Below, in pieces: positions 60,732 through 64,000 of a stretch of 64,000 nt of DNA. Below the pieces are notes generated by a model. It ran no database searches. It saw only the letters and a program-made list of their open reading frames with translations, and was not told where the DNA came from. Position numbers and translations under genes: made by a program. Source of the DNA: Deinococcus roseus (lineage in GTDB: Bacteria > Deinococcota > Deinococci > Deinococcales > Deinococcaceae); contig NZ_BMOD01000024.1 in assembly GCF_014646895.1 (NCBI RefSeq), positions 1 to 64,000 on the forward strand, read 5' to 3'. Within the stretch, counting starts at the first letter, position 1. Each line of letters opens with the position of its first letter.

Positions 60732-60986
60732 GCTGCTGTCCTTCCCGGGTGCTGTGGTGTCAGGGCATCCCTTTCTTTCATTGTACTCCATACAGAGTAA
60801 TGATGCTAAATTTTGTTATTTACATAAAATCAACTGAAAATCCTCTTTGTGTGTTGTGATACAGCTTTTTGCAGCAACCCCAAGAGCCCTGTAAGACCTT
60901 TCGGATTATGATGTCATCAGGCCCTGTCCTCACAATTGGCACATTCACCTTCTTTCAGCACGTTTAGAGGCCCTGACGCATCCAAC

Positions 60987-63671
60987 ATGTTGAGACCACA
61001 GACAGAAAATTTGCCCAGAACCTTGATGCCGCCCCAATCCAGAAGGCAGCACAGCCTTCAGATGGCGAGGTTTTTTGCTGCCCTGGTGATTCTGCTGACC
61101 CTGCTGTCTTTGCTGGCCCTGTTCAATGTGCAGTGGCGGCCTGTGGTTCAGGAGGTGCTGCTTCCTGCCGGGATGGTGATGAACCCTCTGGTGGCCCTGG
61201 GTTTGCTGGTGCTGGGCCTGGCCTTGCTGCAACACACCCTGCAACGGGAACGCCTGGGCTTCTGGCTGACCACCCTGGTGGCGGGAATGAGCGGTTTGTG
61301 CTTGCTGTTTTTGCAGGTGCCTGTGCTGTATGCCATCAATCGCTGGGTGTTCTCCAGGTACATTCAGGGGATGGCCCCGCATTTCCCGGTGCAGATTGCA
61401 CCCACTGCTGTGCTGGAACTGCTTTTGCTTTCACTGGCCCTGTTGGCCCTGAATTTGAGGCACCGCAGAACTTCACAGTTGCTGGTGGTGGTGGCCTTCC
61501 TGGGCGCAGCCTGGACGCTGCAAGGCTACCTGTATGGCACCCTGCAGCGTGATCCTGGCAGTTTCCTTTATCCCATGGCCCTCAATGTGGCGGTGGGTTT
61601 GTTGTTTCTGGGGGCAGGCATCACTTACCTGCAACACAGCAAGGGGATGGGCAACATCCAGTTTGAATCCCATGCCGGAGGTTTGCTGACCCGCTGGCTG
61701 TTTCCGGTGGCCTTGCTGCTTCCCCCTTTGCTGACCCTGCTGGTGATGCACCTGGTGCGTGCAGACGGGATGGCCTGGGAGCATGGCATGGGCTGGCTGG
61801 CTTTCAGCACCACCCTGGTGTTGTTGCCCCTGGCCTACGCCCTGGCCCTGGCCCTGAAGAAGGCAGACCTGGAGCACCAGTTGCATGTGCAGAACCTGCA
61901 ATCCAGTGAGGCCCGTTACCGGGCCGTGACCGAAAAAGCTGCCGATGCCATCATCACCACCAATGCAACAGGGCGCATTCTGACCTGCAATCAGAGTGCC
62001 CAGGAGCTGTTCGGTTACCGGGAACATGAGCTTCAGGGACGGGATTTTACGGTGCTTCTTCCAGAACCCACCCGCAGCCATTACCAGCAGAACCTGCTGG
62101 AATACATGCAGGGGGAGATCATGAACCTGCTGGACCGCAGGGTGGAAATTCAGGGACAGACCCGGGAAGGCCACATCTTCCCGCTGGAACTGTCGGTGTC
62201 CATCTGGGAACTGGAAGGAGAAAGGTTCTTTACCGGAACGGTGCGGGACCTCTCCCGCAGAGACCAGCTGGCAGATCAGCAGGCCCGACTGGCGAGTTTG
62301 CTGGCCCACTCCAGAGATTCCATCGTCAGTTCGGACACCTTTGGAAAAGTGCTGTTCTGGAATCCTGCAGCAGAACAATTGCTGGGTTACTCGGCAGAGG
62401 AGATGGTGGGTGCATCCATCCATCAAATTTTCCCAGGACATTTGCAACACGAGTCCCAGCGCATCCGTCAGGTGATGGAACAGGGAGGCAGCATTGTGAA
62501 CCTGGAAACCGAAAGGGTGCACAAAGACGGACATCTGGTGTTCGTGTCGGTGTCTTTTTCTCCGGTGCGCAATGCTGCAGGTGAAGTGGTGGGGGCCACC
62601 AGCATTGCCCGCGACATCAGCGAAACCCGCAATGCCCGTGAACAACTGGCCAATGCCCTGGCCTACAGCCAGACCCAGGCAGAGGTGTCCCGCATTCTGG
62701 ACCAGGACCTCTCTCCCGCAGATTCGGCCAGAGAAGTGACCCTGCTGGTCTCGGAGGTGATGGATCTGGATTTTGCCTGCCTGGTGACCCTGCAGGAGCT
62801 GGACACCGAAGTGCAGCCTGTCTGGGAAAAAGCATCTGGAGCTGTGCATGAAGTTGTGCAGAAGATGCTGGCCCATGACCTGTCTGGCTGGCTGGAAAGG
62901 TCATCCCGGCAAAGGCACCCCCTCTACATCAATGATGTGAAAGCAGCATTGCCAACAGCATTGCTGGATGATCTGAAGGGTGTTCCTGAAGGGGTGATTG
63001 CAGCTTTTGTGCCCCTGATTCCGCTGGGTTCGTCTCAGGAGAAGCCCCTGGTTTTCGTGGCCTGCAGTTTGCAGGGCCGCAAAGCCTGGAGCAGGGAAGA
63101 CCGCAACCTGTTCGAGGCTGCAGGACGCAGCGTGAGGGTCACGGTGGAACGCCAGGAACGCCTCAGGCGCATGGAAGCCGCAGCCCTCACCGATCCCCTC
63201 ACCCAGCTGGGCAACCGTCGGGCCTTCCAGGAAGATTTGCAGTCCCGGCTGTCTGCAGCCCGCAGGCACAGGCATCCCTTGTGTTTGGTGCAGCTTGATC
63301 TGGATGGCCTGAAAAAAGTCAATGACTTTTCTGGACACGATGCTGGAGACCGCCTGCTGCAGGTGTTTGCCCACCATTTGCGGGAACACATGCGCATCGA
63401 AGACCGTTGCTACCGGCTGGGCGGAGATGAATTTGCTGTGCTGCTTTCTCACAGCCCTCTGGGCAGCCAGGAAGTGATTTTTGAACGGGTGCGGGAAGTG
63501 ATCCAGCAGGTGCAACAGGCAGGTTTCCCCCATTCCGATGTCAGTGTGGGCATGGCTTACTTTCCAGAAGAAGCCAGCACCATTCACGATTTGCTGCGGC
63601 TGTCTGATGAGCGCATGTACCAGATGAAAGACCAGCACCACCAGATGCACGCTCCTGAACCAGGGGATTGA
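60987..63671 (+). CDS. Membrane PAS-PAS-GAF-GGDEF diguanylate cyclase
   Basis: About 894 residues from ATG 60987; TTG 60936 extends the frame and the true start is uncertain. The N-terminal third has about seven to eight transmembrane helices (residues 25-290), a MASE-like sensor region. Two PAS domains (AVTEKAADAIITTNATGRILTCNQSAQELFGY; LLAHSRDSIVSSDTFGKVLFWNPAAEQLLGYS) and a GAF-type region (VSRILDQDLSPADSAREVTLLVSEVMDLDFACLV) lead to a GGDEF domain with LGGDEF and I-site RIED. It should synthesise cyclic di-GMP under membrane and small-ligand control. Confidence 0.9.
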   Translation: MLRPQTENLPRTLMPPQSRRQHSLQMARFFAALVILLTLLSLLALFNVQWRPVVQEVLLPAGMVMNPLVALGLLVLGLALLQHTLQRERLGFWLTTLVAGMSGLCLLFLQVPVLYAINRWVFSRYIQGMAPHFPVQIAPTAVLELLLLSLALLALNLRHRRTSQLLVVVAFLGAAWTLQGYLYGTLQRDPGSFLYPMALNVAVGLLFLGAGITYLQHSKGMGNIQFESHAGGLLTRWLFPVALLLPPLLTLLVMHLVRADGMAWEHGMGWLAFSTTLVLLPLAYALALALKKADLEHQLHVQNLQSSEARYRAVTEKAADAIITTNATGRILTCNQSAQELFGYREHELQGRDFTVLLPEPTRSHYQQNLLEYMQGEIMNLLDRRVEIQGQTREGHIFPLELSVSIWELEGERFFTGTVRDLSRRDQLADQQARLASLLAHSRDSIVSSDTFGKVLFWNPAAEQLLGYSAEEMVGASIHQIFPGHLQHESQRIRQVMEQGGSIVNLETERVHKDGHLVFVSVSFSPVRNAAGEVVGATSIARDISETRNAREQLANALAYSQTQAEVSRILDQDLSPADSAREVTLLVSEVMDLDFACLVTLQELDTEVQPVWEKASGAVHEVVQKMLAHDLSGWLERSSRQRHPLYINDVKAALPTALLDDLKGVPEGVIAAFVPLIPLGSSQEKPLVFVACSLQGRKAWSREDRNLFEAAGRSVRVTVERQERLRRMEAAALTDPLTQLGNRRAFQEDLQSRLSAARRHRHPLCLVQLDLDGLKKVNDFSGHDAGDRLLQVFAHHLREHMRIEDRCYRLGGDEFAVLLSHSPLGSQEVIFERVREVIQQVQQAGFPHSDVSVGMAYFPEEASTIHDLLRLSDERMYQMKDQHHQMHAPEPGD

Positions 63672-63820
63672 AAGATGGAGGCTGGTTGAGAGGCGCAATT
63701 TGTTGTGAGGCTTGCTGTCATTGCAAAGACACCTGCTTTTTGTTCTGGGCAAAATGGTTTTGAAATCAAAACCCATCACGATCAAATGGGTTGTCTCAAA
63801 TGGGTTATCATTGAATTCCA

Positions 63821-63991
63821 ATGAATTGGATCTATGAAGTGGTGTATCCGGCAGTGGGGGTGACCCTGCTGGTCTGTCTGCTCTTTGTGCTTTTTCAGGG
63901 AGGACCACAAACCCTGAGGCAATTGTTTGTCAAAAACAAAAAACAACGTCGTCGCAGAAGAAAACGCCATTCATCCCATCAGGACGAATGA
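63821..63991 (+). CDS. Small single-pass membrane protein with basic tail
   Basis: A 56-residue frame encodes one hydrophobic helix (residues 8-27, YPAVGVTLLVCLLFVLFQGG) followed by a strongly basic tail (KNKKQRRRRRKRHSSHQDE). Its ribosome binding site is weak, and the promoter region holds a partial direct repeat (TCAAATGGGTT twice, 63782-63805). The positive tail should stay in the cytosol. The stop TGA lies nine bases from the window end, so the gene is complete. Confidence 0.5.
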   Translation: MNWIYEVVYPAVGVTLLVCLLFVLFQGGPQTLRQLFVKNKKQRRRRRKRHSSHQDE

Positions 63992-64000
63992 GCCGAATGA

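Overview
The window looks like part of a secondary replicon (megaplasmid or second chromosome) of a Deinococcus-type bacterium. Reasons: a complete plasmid-type partition and replication block at 49.6-57.1 kb (HTH-ParA, ParB, iteron origin, RepA-type initiator), genes that start almost directly after a TANNNT -10 box (leaderless-like), and protein families typical of Deinococcus (solo TnpB, 4-Cys kinase with Sel1 repeats, many GGDEF proteins). The species assignment is inference; no 16S or other marker is present.

Layout: 0-2 kb is insertion-sequence debris (Tn3 transposase fragment cut by an IS630-type transposase) plus one orphan gene. 2.3-11.5 kb holds a periplasmic-binding-like/GGDEF fusion, a small membrane protein, and a tightly overlapping efflux operon (two TolC-like proteins, MacA-like adaptor, separate ABC ATPase and FtsX/MacB-like permease, secreted protein) ended by a strong terminator. 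11.5-14.3 kb carries an ArsR/SRPBCC pair, a PaiB-like FMN-binding protein and a small membrane protein. 14.3-17.9 kb is a two-gene signalling operon (REC-GGDEF plus a triple-PAS hybrid kinase). 18.1-20.5 kb is a UvrD/Rep-like helicase.

20.6-33.0 kb is a long minus-strand operon-like run. Read 5' to 3' it encodes an AGE-type epimerase-like protein, STAS, GlgX-type debranching enzyme, STAS, RsbW-like kinase, SpoIIE/PP2C phosphatase, MinD-like ATPase, small winged-helix-like protein, a second MinD-like ATPase with a degenerate P-loop, an MFS/nucleotide-transporter-like protein, an ECF-S-like/HAMP membrane protein without output domain, and alanine racemase. Its carbohydrate plus partner-switch core resembles the cyanobacterial icfG cluster; the paired MinD-like proteins and the HAMP receptor are the additions that make it interesting. 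Directly upstream, 33.1-42.0 kb is an eleven-gene run of unassigned metabolism (three DJ-1/PfpI proteins, three NTF2-like proteins, two metallo-beta-lactamase-fold hydrolases, a thiamine-diphosphate enzyme, a GMC oxidoreductase, a VOC protein) with a structured, repeat-bearing leader; a LacI regulator lies behind it.

44-49 kb has a LysM/M23 cell-wall protein, the 4-Cys Ser/Thr kinase and small stress-like proteins. 49.3-57.1 kb is the replicon maintenance region: a candidate structured small RNA, three copies of a 22-bp palindrome (candidate parS), a solo TnpB element next to the remnant of a luciferase-like monooxygenase gene, parA-parB, five 17-bp repeats, an AT-rich stretch, twelve iterons and repA. 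57-64 kb has a DedA protein, a zinc-ribbon protein, topoisomerase I without zinc-finger cysteines, a membrane PAS/GAF/GGDEF protein and a tiny membrane peptide. No tRNA, rRNA or CRISPR array was recognised.
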